NCBI RefSeq assembly: GCF_900499075.1
Contig: NZ_UIHC01000005.1
Span: 62,001 to 126,000, forward strand
Origin: Roseinatronobacter ekhonensis
Lineage (GTDB): Bacteria > Pseudomonadota > Alphaproteobacteria > Rhodobacterales > Rhodobacteraceae
DNA length: 64,000 nt
Direction: 5' to 3'
Shown: positions 37,093 through 44,947 of the stretch, piece by piece
How positions within the stretch are numbered: position 1 is the first letter of the stretch
Layout: each line of letters starts with the position of its first letter
The notes under the pieces: model-generated
Told to the model about the DNA's origin: nothing
What the model saw: the letters and a program-made list of their open reading frames with translations, nothing else
The model's database searches: none
Made by a program: the position numbers and the translations under genes

Positions 37093-38742
37093 TTACATAT
37101 TCGGGTAGTTGGGCCCGTCCCCGCCCTGCGGCGTGACCCAGTTGATGTTCTGGCTGGGATCCTTGATGTCACATGTCTTGCAATGCACGCAGTTCTGGAA
37201 GTTGATGACAAAGCGCGGATCGCTGCCCTCTTCCTCGACAACCTCGTAGACGCCTGCCGGGCAGTAGCGTTGCGCGGGCTCGGCGTATTTCGGCAGGTTC
37301 ACCTTGATCGGCACGGTAGGGTCCACCAGCGTCAGGTGAGCAGGCTGGCTTTCTTCGTGGTTGGTAAAGGAATACGCCACATTGGTCAGCCGGTCGAAGG
37401 ACAGTTTGCCATCGGGTTTTGGGTAGTCGATCGGCTTGTGCTTGGCGGCCTCGCCGGTCGCGTCGGCATCGGATTTGCCATGCCCGATCGTGCCGAAAAA
37501 CGAGAATCCGAGCGTATTGGTCCACATGTCCAGCCCCCCGAAAGTGAGCGAGGGCAAAAGCCCCCATTTCGACCACATCGGTTTGACATTGCGCACTTTT
37601 TTCAGGTCCTGCCCTACTGGACCGTTGCGCAGTTCGTGTTCATAGTCGGTCAGCTCGTCGCCTGCGCGGTCAGCGCTGATGGCCTGATACGCGGCCTCTG
37701 CGGCGGCCTTGCCCGAGAGCATTGCGTTATGGTTGCCCTTGATGCGCGGCACGTTCACCAACCCCGCCGAGCACCCCAAAAGCGCCCCGCCCGGAAACAC
37801 CACTTTCGGAATGGACTGATAGCCCCCTTCGGAAATCGCACGCGCGCCATAAGACACGCGTTTGCCGCCTTTCAGCAACTCGGCCACCATCGGGTGGTGC
37901 TTGAAGCGCTGGAATTCCTGATAGGGCGACAGATAGGGGTTTTCGTAGTTCAGGTGGACCACAAATCCGACATAAACCTGATTGTTGTCAATGTGGTAGA
38001 TGAAGCTGCCGCCGCCAGCGTTGCTGCCCAAAGGCCAACCCATTGTGTGGGTGACGGTGCCTTCACAGTGCTTTTCCGGGTCAACCTCCCAGATTTCTTT
38101 CATGCCAAGGCCGTATTTCTGCGGCTCTTTGTCGTCGGACAGGCTGTAGCGCGCGATCACCTCTTTCGAGAGCGATCCGCGCACCCCTTCCGATAGGAAG
38201 ACATATTTGCCATGCAGCTCCATTCCCGGTTCATACCCGTCGCCCGGGGTGCCATCGGGGTTCTTGCCGAACTCGCCCGCGACCACGCCTTTGACCTGCC
38301 CGTCCTCGCCATAGACCACTTCAGAGCACGACATGCCGGGGAAAATCTCTACCCCCAGTTCTTCGGCCTGTTCGGCCATCCAGCGGCAGACATTGGCCAT
38401 CGACACGATGTAGTTGCCATGGTTGTTCATCAAAGGCGGCATCGGCCAGTTCGGCACGCGGATTTGTCCACCTTCGCCCAGCATATAGAAATTGTCCTTA
38501 CGGACCGGTACGGTGATCGGCGCGCCGCGGTCTTTCCAATCGGGGATCAAGGCATCCAAGCCCGACGGGTCCAGAACGGCGCCCGACAGGATATGCGCAC
38601 CGACCTCAGAGCCCTTTTCCAGCACGACAACGCCCATATCGGGGTCAAGCTGCTTCAACCGGATCGCGGCAGACAGCCCAGCCGGGCCAGCGCCAACGAT
38701 GACGACATCATATTCCATGGCTTCGCGGTCAGTGGCGGACAT
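37093..38742 (-). CDS. Electron transfer flavoprotein-ubiquinone oxidoreductase
   Basis: A 549-aa membrane-associated flavoprotein that carries electrons from electron transfer flavoprotein (fatty acid and amino acid oxidation) to ubiquinone. Near the N-terminus VVIVGAGPAGLSAAIRLKQ binds FAD, and the C-terminus has the 4Fe-4S ligands in CPAGVYEV and FQNCVHCKTCDIKDPSQNI. ATG at 38742 (MSATDREAMEYDV) has a good ribosome binding site (CAGGAGC); the upstream start at 38796 lacks support. The partner etfAB genes are not in the window. Confidence 0.96.
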   Translation of the reverse strand: MSATDREAMEYDVVIVGAGPAGLSAAIRLKQLDPDMGVVVLEKGSEVGAHILSGAVLDPSGLDALIPDWKDRGAPITVPVRKDNFYMLGEGGQIRVPNWPMPPLMNNHGNYIVSMANVCRWMAEQAEELGVEIFPGMSCSEVVYGEDGQVKGVVAGEFGKNPDGTPGDGYEPGMELHGKYVFLSEGVRGSLSKEVIARYSLSDDKEPQKYGLGMKEIWEVDPEKHCEGTVTHTMGWPLGSNAGGGSFIYHIDNNQVYVGFVVHLNYENPYLSPYQEFQRFKHHPMVAELLKGGKRVSYGARAISEGGYQSIPKVVFPGGALLGCSAGLVNVPRIKGNHNAMLSGKAAAEAAYQAISADRAGDELTDYEHELRNGPVGQDLKKVRNVKPMWSKWGLLPSLTFGGLDMWTNTLGFSFFGTIGHGKSDADATGEAAKHKPIDYPKPDGKLSFDRLTNVAYSFTNHEESQPAHLTLVDPTVPIKVNLPKYAEPAQRYCPAGVYEVVEEEGSDPRFVINFQNCVHCKTCDIKDPSQNINWVTPQGGDGPNYPNM

Positions 38743-39003
38743 GTTTGCTCCTGATAATTGCGCGCATTGATGCCTGCGCGACATATTCTGTCGCACAGCC
38801 CTAGCGCAGGTCCGGCGGCATGGTCAATGCTTACGCGGCGTTGCAGCACGAACAACCGCCTGATCGCGACAATATGTATCTGAAACGCGATATTCGCATT
38901 GCGCTTGCATTTGTGTCGCCGCTGCGCTCAGATACAGGTGGAGTAACCAGATAGCCCCGGCCCCAGCCGCGGGCTGTCTTTATATATAGAGTGGGGACGA
39001 CAA
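38743..39003. promoter_or_regulatory. Divergent region between ETF-QO gene and greA
   Basis: This 261-base region has no ORF of note. A perfect 6-bp inverted repeat GCGACA-TATTC-TGTCGC lies at 38778-38794, about 35 bases before the ETF-QO start, and a GC hairpin (AGCCC...GGGCT, near 38953-38975) precedes greA by about 30 bases. Both are candidates for operator or leader structures; no regulator can be named. Confidence 0.35.
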
Positions 39004-39474
39004 ATGGAAAAACTGCCCCTGACCCGCACCGGTCAGCAGATGCTGGACGCAGAATTGAAACGCCTGAAATCTGTCGAGCGCCCCGCCGTGATCCGGTCCA
39101 TTTCGGAAGCGCGCGAGCATGGCGACCTGTCGGAAAATGCCGAGTATCATGCAGCGCGTGAAAAACAGAGCTTCATCGAAGGCCGCATCAAGGAGCTGGA
39201 ATCCATTCTGTCGCGGGCCGATGTCATCGACCCGGCCAAGCTGTCGGGCAGCGTGAAGTTCGGCGCGACCGTAAAACTGGTGGATGAAGAGACCGACGAG
39301 GAACGCACCTACCAGCTTGTCGGCGAGGCAGAGGCCGATCTTGAAAAAGGGTTGCTGAACCTGAAATCGCCGCTCGCGCGCGCGTTGATCGGCAAGGACG
39401 AGGGCGATAGCGTTCAGGTTCGCACGCCGGGTGGGAACCGCAGTTACGAGATACTCGAAATCCAGTATATCTGA
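39004..39474 (+). CDS. greA: Transcription elongation factor GreA
   Basis: A 156-aa factor that rescues backtracked RNA polymerase by stimulating transcript cleavage. The N-terminal coiled coil (about 1-75) carries the acidic tip in AREHGDLSENAEYHAARE, and the C-terminal FKBP-like domain includes GATVKLVDEETDEERTYQLVG and SPLARALIGKDEGD. Length and motifs are standard. The next gene starts three bases after its stop and may be cotranscribed. Confidence 0.97.
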   Translation: MEKLPLTRTGQQMLDAELKRLKSVERPAVIRSISEAREHGDLSENAEYHAAREKQSFIEGRIKELESILSRADVIDPAKLSGSVKFGATVKLVDEETDEERTYQLVGEAEADLEKGLLNLKSPLARALIGKDEGDSVQVRTPGGNRSYEILEIQYI

Positions 39475-39477
39475 CCC

Positions 39478-40452
39478 ATGGCCCAGACACCGCCCCCTGT
39501 CGTGAACCGTCCCGCCCGCGCGCCGTCGCGGTTGATGGATCGCGGCGTGGTGCGCGCCCTTGCGCTGGCGGTTTGGCTTTTGGCAGGGGCCGTGTTCTTT
39601 CTGCTGGCCGATTTCGCGGCAATGGACAAGGTGACGCTGGCCATGCTTGCGGTGGGCTTGTTCCTGCCAGCGGTACTGATTTCCATGGTGTTGCTCTTGG
39701 CCAATGCCATGTCAGAGATCCGCTCGGAAGCCGGACAGCTACAGGGCAGCATTGACGAATTGCGCCGGAGCATGTTGCAACGCAACCAGCCAGAGAGCGA
39801 TCTGCCGCCGATTGCCGCGCAGAAGATCGAGCAACTCAGCGCGCAGGCCGAACAAACAGAAACCCGCCTGACCATGTTCTTCTCGCAGCGGGCGCGCGAA
39901 GGGCGCAGCCTGCAACCGGGCCAACAAGACCCTCAGGCATTGTTGGCCCTTGCAGGGTTCGAGACCGCGCCAAGCGATGCGCTGGACCCTGCCACGCTGA
40001 TCCGCGCGCTGCACTTCCCCGAGGATGAAAACGACACCGACGGCTTTACCGCGCTGCGGCGCGCGTTGGCGGATGCGCGCGTGGCGCCGCTGATCAAGGC
40101 TGCGCAAGATGTGCTGACCCGGCTTGCACAGGAAGGCATCTATATGGATGATCTGCGCCCCGACCGCGCGCGTCCCGATTTCTGGCGCGCCTTTGCCCAA
40201 GGCACGCGCGGCGCGCTGGTGGCACCCTTGGGGGGCATCCGCGACCGATCCTGCCTTGCGCTCAGTTCGGGCCGAATGCGGTCAGACCCCGAATTCCGCG
40301 CCGCTGCACATTTGTTCCTGCGCGAATTCGACAAGGTCTTATCCGCGTTCGAACCCACAGCGGATGACGCCCAGATCGCGGCATTGTCGGACACGCGCTC
40401 GGCACGGGCCTTCATGCTTTTAGGGCGGGTCAACGGTGTGTTTTCACGCTGA
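39478..40452 (+). CDS. Conserved hypothetical protein with two membrane segments
   Basis: A 324-aa protein of unknown function. Two membrane segments at about residues 25-46 and 52-77 are followed by a coiled-coil stretch (about 80-135: EIRSEAGQLQGSIDELRRS, IEQLSAQAEQTETR) and a soluble C-terminal domain of about 190 residues. It contains no recognised enzyme motif. The start is three bases behind greA. Similar proteins appear to be common in roseobacters, but I cannot assign a role. Confidence 0.8.
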   Translation: MAQTPPPVVNRPARAPSRLMDRGVVRALALAVWLLAGAVFFLLADFAAMDKVTLAMLAVGLFLPAVLISMVLLLANAMSEIRSEAGQLQGSIDELRRSMLQRNQPESDLPPIAAQKIEQLSAQAEQTETRLTMFFSQRAREGRSLQPGQQDPQALLALAGFETAPSDALDPATLIRALHFPEDENDTDGFTALRRALADARVAPLIKAAQDVLTRLAQEGIYMDDLRPDRARPDFWRAFAQGTRGALVAPLGGIRDRSCLALSSGRMRSDPEFRAAAHLFLREFDKVLSAFEPTADDAQIAALSDTRSARAFMLLGRVNGVFSR

Positions 40453-40526
40453 CTTGAATTCGTCTTTGCCGCGGGCTAAACACCTTACATATGTTCACGA
40501 CCGCGCTGCGGCGCAAAGGCGGCCCC

Positions 40527-41234
40527 ATGACATTCCCGCGTGATTTCTGGCTTGGCTTTTGGGCCGGCTTTCCGTTTTTGCTGGTTATCATACCTTTTGG
40601 CGTGGTGTTCGGCGTGGTCGCAACAGAGGCGGGGCTGAATGTCAGCCAGACCATGGGATTTTCTATCCTAGTGATCGCAGGCGCGGCGCAATTCGTGGCC
40701 GTCCAGCTTATGGTCGAGAACGCGCCGGTTCTGATCGTGCTCGCGACCTCGCTGGCGGTCAACCTGCGCATGGCGATGTATTCGGCCAGCCTTGCGCCCC
40801 ATCTGGGGCAGATTTCGTGGTGGGAGCGCGCGGTCGTGTCCTATTTCATGGTGGATCAGGCCTATGCCGCATCTATCCTGAAATACGATGACAGCCCCGA
40901 GATGACACCGCGCCAGAAGCTTGCTTATTACATGGGCGTCATCACCCCGGTTTGTCCGACATGGTATATCGCCACCTATGGCGGCGCGGTGCTGGGCGAT
41001 GTGATCCCACCAACCCTGCCGATAGACTTTGCCGTGCCAATCACCTTTCTGGCGCTGATCGTGCCCATGCTGCGGTCCGCCGCGCATGTGGCAGCTGCGC
41101 TTGTGTCGATCATCGGCGTTTTGGCCTTCTCCTTTGTGCCCTTCAATCTTGGCCTGCTATTGGCCGCCCTTCTGGCGATGGTTACGGGCGCCGAGGTTGA
41201 GCGCCAGATAAGCAAGCGGAGGGTCAAGCAATGA
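40527..41234 (+). CDS. azlC: AzlC family permease (branched-chain amino acid export)
   Basis: A 235-aa membrane protein of the AzlC family (branched-chain amino acid exporter, larger subunit). PFGVVFGVVATEAGLN and GAAQFVAVQLM with SLAVNLRMAMYSASLAPH are the family motifs. The frame opens at 40491, but ATG at 40527 (MTFPRDFWLGFW) gives the usual N-terminus; either is possible. Its stop overlaps the azlD-type gene by four bases. Confidence 0.9.
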   Translation: MTFPRDFWLGFWAGFPFLLVIIPFGVVFGVVATEAGLNVSQTMGFSILVIAGAAQFVAVQLMVENAPVLIVLATSLAVNLRMAMYSASLAPHLGQISWWERAVVSYFMVDQAYAASILKYDDSPEMTPRQKLAYYMGVITPVCPTWYIATYGGAVLGDVIPPTLPIDFAVPITFLALIVPMLRSAAHVAAALVSIIGVLAFSFVPFNLGLLLAALLAMVTGAEVERQISKRRVKQ

Positions 41235-41563
41235 CACTGTCAGACGCGCAGATCTGGCTTGTGATCATCTGTTTGGGCGCAGGGTCTTTCTTGTTGCGTC
41301 TGTCGTTTCTGGGCATTATCGGCAGCCGTGATTTGCCTGAATGGCTGCTGCGCCACCTGCGCTATACCGCTGTGGCGGTCATGCCTGGAATGATTACCCC
41401 GATGATCCTGTTTCCCACCGCGACCGGCGGTCAATTCGACATGGTGCGTATCGGCGCGGCGGTCGCGACCATTGCCATCAGCCTGTGGACACGCAACGCC
41501 ACATTGACCATCTTCGGCGGTGCAGGCGTTTTGTTCGCGTTGCATTTTCTACTGCCCGCCTAG
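41231..41563 (+). CDS. azlD: AzlD domain-containing protein
   Basis: A 110-aa membrane protein, the small partner of AzlC in branched-chain amino acid export. Four hydrophobic segments are visible, with LRYTAVAVMPGMITPMILFP in the middle and NATLTIFGGAGVLFALHF at the end. It overlaps azlC by ATGA, so the two are made together. The stop is 12 bases from the convergent GlcD-like gene. Confidence 0.9.
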   Translation: MTLSDAQIWLVIICLGAGSFLLRLSFLGIIGSRDLPEWLLRHLRYTAVAVMPGMITPMILFPTATGGQFDMVRIGAAVATIAISLWTRNATLTIFGGAGVLFALHFLLPA

Positions 41564-41575
41564 TACCCCCTAGGG

Positions 41576-43003
41576 TTAAACACGGCGTAGGATAGCGCCG
41601 GGGTTCATAATGCCCACCGGGTCAAGAGCTGCCTTGATCGCGCGCATCGCGGCCAGCTTTGTCGGGTCGCCGTAGCGCTCCAGATCTCCAGTTTTCAGGC
41701 GGCCGATCCCGTGTTCTGCACTGACAGACCCGCCCATGGCATCGACCAGATCATGCACGCAGGTCTTGATCGCATCGCGCTGGTGCTCATGGTCAGCGCG
41801 CGACCGTCCGGGCATGGGAAACACGTTGTAGTGCAGGTTTCCGTCACCCAGATGCCCGAAGCAATTGATGCGGAACGCACCGATCCGCGCCAGCTCTGGC
41901 CCTGCGCGCTCAATAAAGGCAGGCACGTCCGACAAGGGCAGCGAAATGTCATGGCTCGACACCGACCCGATATGGCGATTGGCCTCCGGAATGGATTCGC
42001 GGATCTCCCAGAACTCGGCACGCTGCGCGGCGTTCTGCGCGATCAGACCGTCCGTGATCAACCCGCGCGTCATCGCGTCGGTCAAAACACTCTCCAGCAG
42101 CGGCGGCAGATCAATCCCGTCGGGCACGCCCAAATCCAGAAGCACCATCCATGCGGGTGGCTGGGGGAAAGGCTGGCGGACCTGCGGCATTGTCTCTGCC
42201 AGAAACGCCAGTCCCATCCCACCGATCAACTCGAACGCCGAAATCATTCCCGACAGCTTCGCCTGCGCCAAAGCCAACAGCTCCAGTGCAGCGCTTGGGC
42301 TGTCCACGACCAGCAAAGCGGCCCCTTCGGCGTGGTTTCGCGGGAACAGCCTCAAACTGGCCGCTGTAATCACGCCCAAAGTGCCTTCGGACCCGAGCAG
42401 CAAATGACGCAAGTCATAGCCCGTGTTGTCCTTGCGCAACCGCTTCAGCCCGTGCCAGATCTGGCCATCGGGCAGCACGGCCTCCAGGCCCAGCACAAGG
42501 TCGCGCGCATTGCCGTAGCGCAGCACATTGACGCCGCCGGCATTTGTTGCAAGAAGCCCCCCGATCCGGGCCGATCCTTCGGATGCCAGCGACAGGGGAA
42601 ACAACCGGTCTTCGTTTTCAGCGGCAGCCTGCACGTCGGCCAGGATAGCGCCCGCCTCGGCGATCAGCACGTTCTCTGACGGGTAGCTGGCGCGGATCGA
42701 CTGCATCCGCTCCAGCGACAACAACAGCGGCGCGGGCCCGTCCGGGGCAATCTGCCCGCCAACAAGGCCGGTGCCGCCGCCATAGGGCACAATGCCCACG
42801 CAGGCAGCATGGCAGGCGCGAACAATCTTCGCCACCTCATCGACGTTGCGCGGCAGGGCGACCCCGCCCGCCACACCCTGCCAGCGTCCCCGCGGCTCTG
42901 ACAGATAGCCCGCAGCGACGGGACGCAGAGTGCCTCTCGGCAACTCGGCATCCAGCCGGGCGACAAAACCCGCGTCACATGCGTTCAGTTGGGAACATGT
43001 CAT
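41576..43003 (-). CDS. FAD-binding 2-hydroxyacid dehydrogenase (GlcD / D2HGDH-like)
   Basis: A 475-aa flavoprotein with a FAD-binding type 4 domain (PYGGGTGLVGGQIAPDGPAPL near the N-terminus) and a FAD-oxidase C-terminal domain (SAEHGIGRLKTGDLERYGD and ALDPVGIMNPGAIL). The family contains glycolate, D-lactate and D-2-hydroxyglutarate dehydrogenases; the substrate is not decided by sequence here. ATG at 43003 (MTCSQLNACDAGF) is chosen; the open frame upstream runs through the GC-rich element and has no ribosome binding site. That element sits only 14 bases before the start, so its promoter is unclear. Confidence 0.9.
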   Translation of the reverse strand: MTCSQLNACDAGFVARLDAELPRGTLRPVAAGYLSEPRGRWQGVAGGVALPRNVDEVAKIVRACHAACVGIVPYGGGTGLVGGQIAPDGPAPLLLSLERMQSIRASYPSENVLIAEAGAILADVQAAAENEDRLFPLSLASEGSARIGGLLATNAGGVNVLRYGNARDLVLGLEAVLPDGQIWHGLKRLRKDNTGYDLRHLLLGSEGTLGVITAASLRLFPRNHAEGAALLVVDSPSAALELLALAQAKLSGMISAFELIGGMGLAFLAETMPQVRQPFPQPPAWMVLLDLGVPDGIDLPPLLESVLTDAMTRGLITDGLIAQNAAQRAEFWEIRESIPEANRHIGSVSSHDISLPLSDVPAFIERAGPELARIGAFRINCFGHLGDGNLHYNVFPMPGRSRADHEHQRDAIKTCVHDLVDAMGGSVSAEHGIGRLKTGDLERYGDPTKLAAMRAIKAALDPVGIMNPGAILRRV

Positions 43004-43017
43004 GTGGTTCAAGCTAG

Positions 43018-43094
43018 TCCCGCGCGCGGGGCGCGCAAGGGGCCGCGCATGGCGCGCGGCCCCGTGGGTGGGTGGGCGCGGCCCGCGCGCGGGA
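43018..43094. repeat. 77-bp GC-rich palindromic element with 13-bp terminal inverted repeats (copy 2)
   Basis: Bounded by TCCCGCGCGCGGG (43018-43030) and its exact reverse complement CCCGCGCGCGGGA (43082-43094). An inner 10-bp inverted repeat, GGGGCCGCGC (43039-43048) with GCGCGGCCCC (43054-43063), has a five-base loop. GTGGGTGGGTGGGCGCG follows with three GGG runs. Length, ends and shared strings match the element at 23508-23585, and both are oriented alike between a minus-strand gene's 3' end and the next minus-strand start. It leaves only three bases to the acetyltransferase stop. Likely a dispersed repeat. Confidence 0.7.
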
Positions 43095-43097
43095 GAA

Positions 43098-43685
43098 CTA
43101 CATCCCAGCATCGGTGCGTCCGCGCCGGTCATTGCGCAGATTGGCGTATAGCACATGGGTCCGCCAGCGCCCGTTTATCTGCAAATAGCTTTGCGCCACG
43201 CCCTCGTATTTGAACCCCGCACGCTCCAACACCCCGCGCGACGCGACATTCTCGGGCAAGCACGCAGCCTCTACCCGCGACAGTCCCATGGCGGTAAAGG
43301 CATGATGCACAACAGCCTCTATCGCCTCTCGCATGTAACCTTGCCGCGCATAGGGCGCGCCGACCCAATAGCCCAAAGTGCCGGCCTGCGCCGGGCCACG
43401 CCGGATATTGTCCAGCGTTATCGCGCCTACAAGCTGGGCATCCTCGCGCCGGAAAATGAACAACGGCAAAGCCGTGTCCAGCCGGTGACAGCGCGCCGCC
43501 CAGTTCACCCGGTTCAAAAACGCGCGGCGCGACAAGTGGTCGTCGGACCATGTCGGCTCCCACGGCGTCAGGAACCCGGCGGACGCGCGGCGCAAATCCG
43601 ACCATGGGCGGAAGTCAGTGTGTTGCGGCAAACGCAGGACAAGGCGCGCACTCTCCAGTTGCAGCTTCGCGCGCCGCCCCAGCAT
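43098..43685 (-). CDS. GNAT family N-acetyltransferase, RimJ/RimL type
   Basis: A 195-aa acetyltransferase of the ribosomal-protein N-acetyltransferase group. LESARLVLRLPQHTDFRPWSDLR is the usual start, GYWVGAPYARQGYMREAIEAVVHHAF the acetyl-CoA motif (part YWVGAPYARQGYM), and CLPENVASRGVLERAGF the second motif. RimJ acetylates ribosomal protein S5 in E. coli; the target here is assumed. ATG at 43685 overlaps the stop of the peptidase gene by one base (TGATG). Confidence 0.87.
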   Translation of the reverse strand: MLGRRAKLQLESARLVLRLPQHTDFRPWSDLRRASAGFLTPWEPTWSDDHLSRRAFLNRVNWAARCHRLDTALPLFIFRREDAQLVGAITLDNIRRGPAQAGTLGYWVGAPYARQGYMREAIEAVVHHAFTAMGLSRVEAACLPENVASRGVLERAGFKYEGVAQSYLQINGRWRTHVLYANLRNDRRGRTDAGM

Positions 43686-44947
43686 CACGCCGCCAGCCGC
43701 GCTTGCAGGTCAGCAAGGCTCGGCGCGTCAGAGACAGGGCCGTAAAGCGCCATCGCCCCTTTGCTACCCACGACAAGTTCCGCCGCGTGGTCGCGCACTG
43801 CCGCCACATCGACCGCGTCTATCTTGGCAATGGTTTCCGACAGGTCCGGCACACGCCCCCAGATCGACAGCAATTTGGCAAGCCGTTCAGCGCGCGCTGA
43901 CGGGCTTTCCAGCCCCATCAGCAACCCCGCTTTCATCTGGGCACGCGCGCGGGCCACTTCTGCATCGGTCATGTCGTCGGCGGCGCGCTTGATCTCGTCC
44001 ATCGTCAAAAGCGCCAGATCAGCGACCTGTTCGCCGCCGGTGCCTGCGTAGATCGTGATCATGCCTGTGTCGGCATAAGCCCCCGATTGTGCGAATACCG
44101 TGTAACACAGACCACGCTCCTCGCGCAGCCGCTGGAACAGGCGAGAGGACATCGACCCGCCAAGCGCGCCTGAAAACACCTGCGAGGTGTAGAAATCGGC
44201 ATGTCGGTAGGCGGGCGCTTCCAGTGCGAATGTGAAATGCGCCTGCTCCAGCGTGCGAAGCTCGCGCCGTTCGCCCTGCTGAAAGCGCGCGGGTGCCGCG
44301 ACCTGTGCGGGTTTGGCGGGCAGATGGCCGAACAATGGTTCGGCCAAACGCACCAGCACGTCATGATCGACCGCGCCAGCCGCAGACAGAATCATCTGCC
44401 CCGGCCCGTAATGGCTGGCGACAAAGCCGCGCAAGTCCTCCGCGCCAAAACCCTGAACCGTCGCGCTTGGCCCCAGAATAGGCCGCCCGATTGGCTGGCC
44501 GGGAAAGGCGACCTCTTGCAGCCAGTCGAAAATAATGTCGTCCGGCGTGTCCAGCGCCTGCCCGATCTCTTGCAGGATGACGCCGCGTTCCACCTCGATC
44601 TCGCGCGCGTCAAAGGCAGGGTTCAGCACGATATCGGCCAGCACATCCAGCGCCAGCGCGACATCGGCGCGCAGCACGCGGGCATAGAACGCCGTCATCT
44701 CTCGCGACGTATAGGCGTTGATGTAGCCGCCCACATCCTCGATTTCCTCGGCAATTTGCAGCGCATTGCGGCGCGCGGTGCCCTTGAAGGCCATATGTTC
44801 CAGGAAATGGGCGATGCCGTTCTGCTCTGCACGTTCATGGCGCGCACCCGCTTCAACCCATAGCCCGACAGCGGCGGATTCCAGCGTCGGCATATATTCG
44901 GTGACAATACGGAAGCCGTTGGGCAGGGTCGTGGTCTGAATGGTCAT
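43685..44947 (-). CDS. M16 family zinc metallopeptidase (insulinase/processing-peptidase type)
   Basis: A 420-aa peptidase related to mitochondrial processing peptidase. HFLEH at residues 47-51 is the inverted zinc motif HxxEH, and the later Glu ligand lies in the region EVERGVILQEI. The C-terminal half forms the second domain of the M16 fold. In Rhodobacteraceae this gene follows thrC, as here, with a four-base overlap (ATGA). Processing of exported or aberrant peptides is probable; the substrate is unknown. Confidence 0.93.
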   Translation of the reverse strand: MTIQTTTLPNGFRIVTEYMPTLESAAVGLWVEAGARHERAEQNGIAHFLEHMAFKGTARRNALQIAEEIEDVGGYINAYTSREMTAFYARVLRADVALALDVLADIVLNPAFDAREIEVERGVILQEIGQALDTPDDIIFDWLQEVAFPGQPIGRPILGPSATVQGFGAEDLRGFVASHYGPGQMILSAAGAVDHDVLVRLAEPLFGHLPAKPAQVAAPARFQQGERRELRTLEQAHFTFALEAPAYRHADFYTSQVFSGALGGSMSSRLFQRLREERGLCYTVFAQSGAYADTGMITIYAGTGGEQVADLALLTMDEIKRAADDMTDAEVARARAQMKAGLLMGLESPSARAERLAKLLSIWGRVPDLSETIAKIDAVDVAAVRDHAAELVVGSKGAMALYGPVSDAPSLADLQARLAA

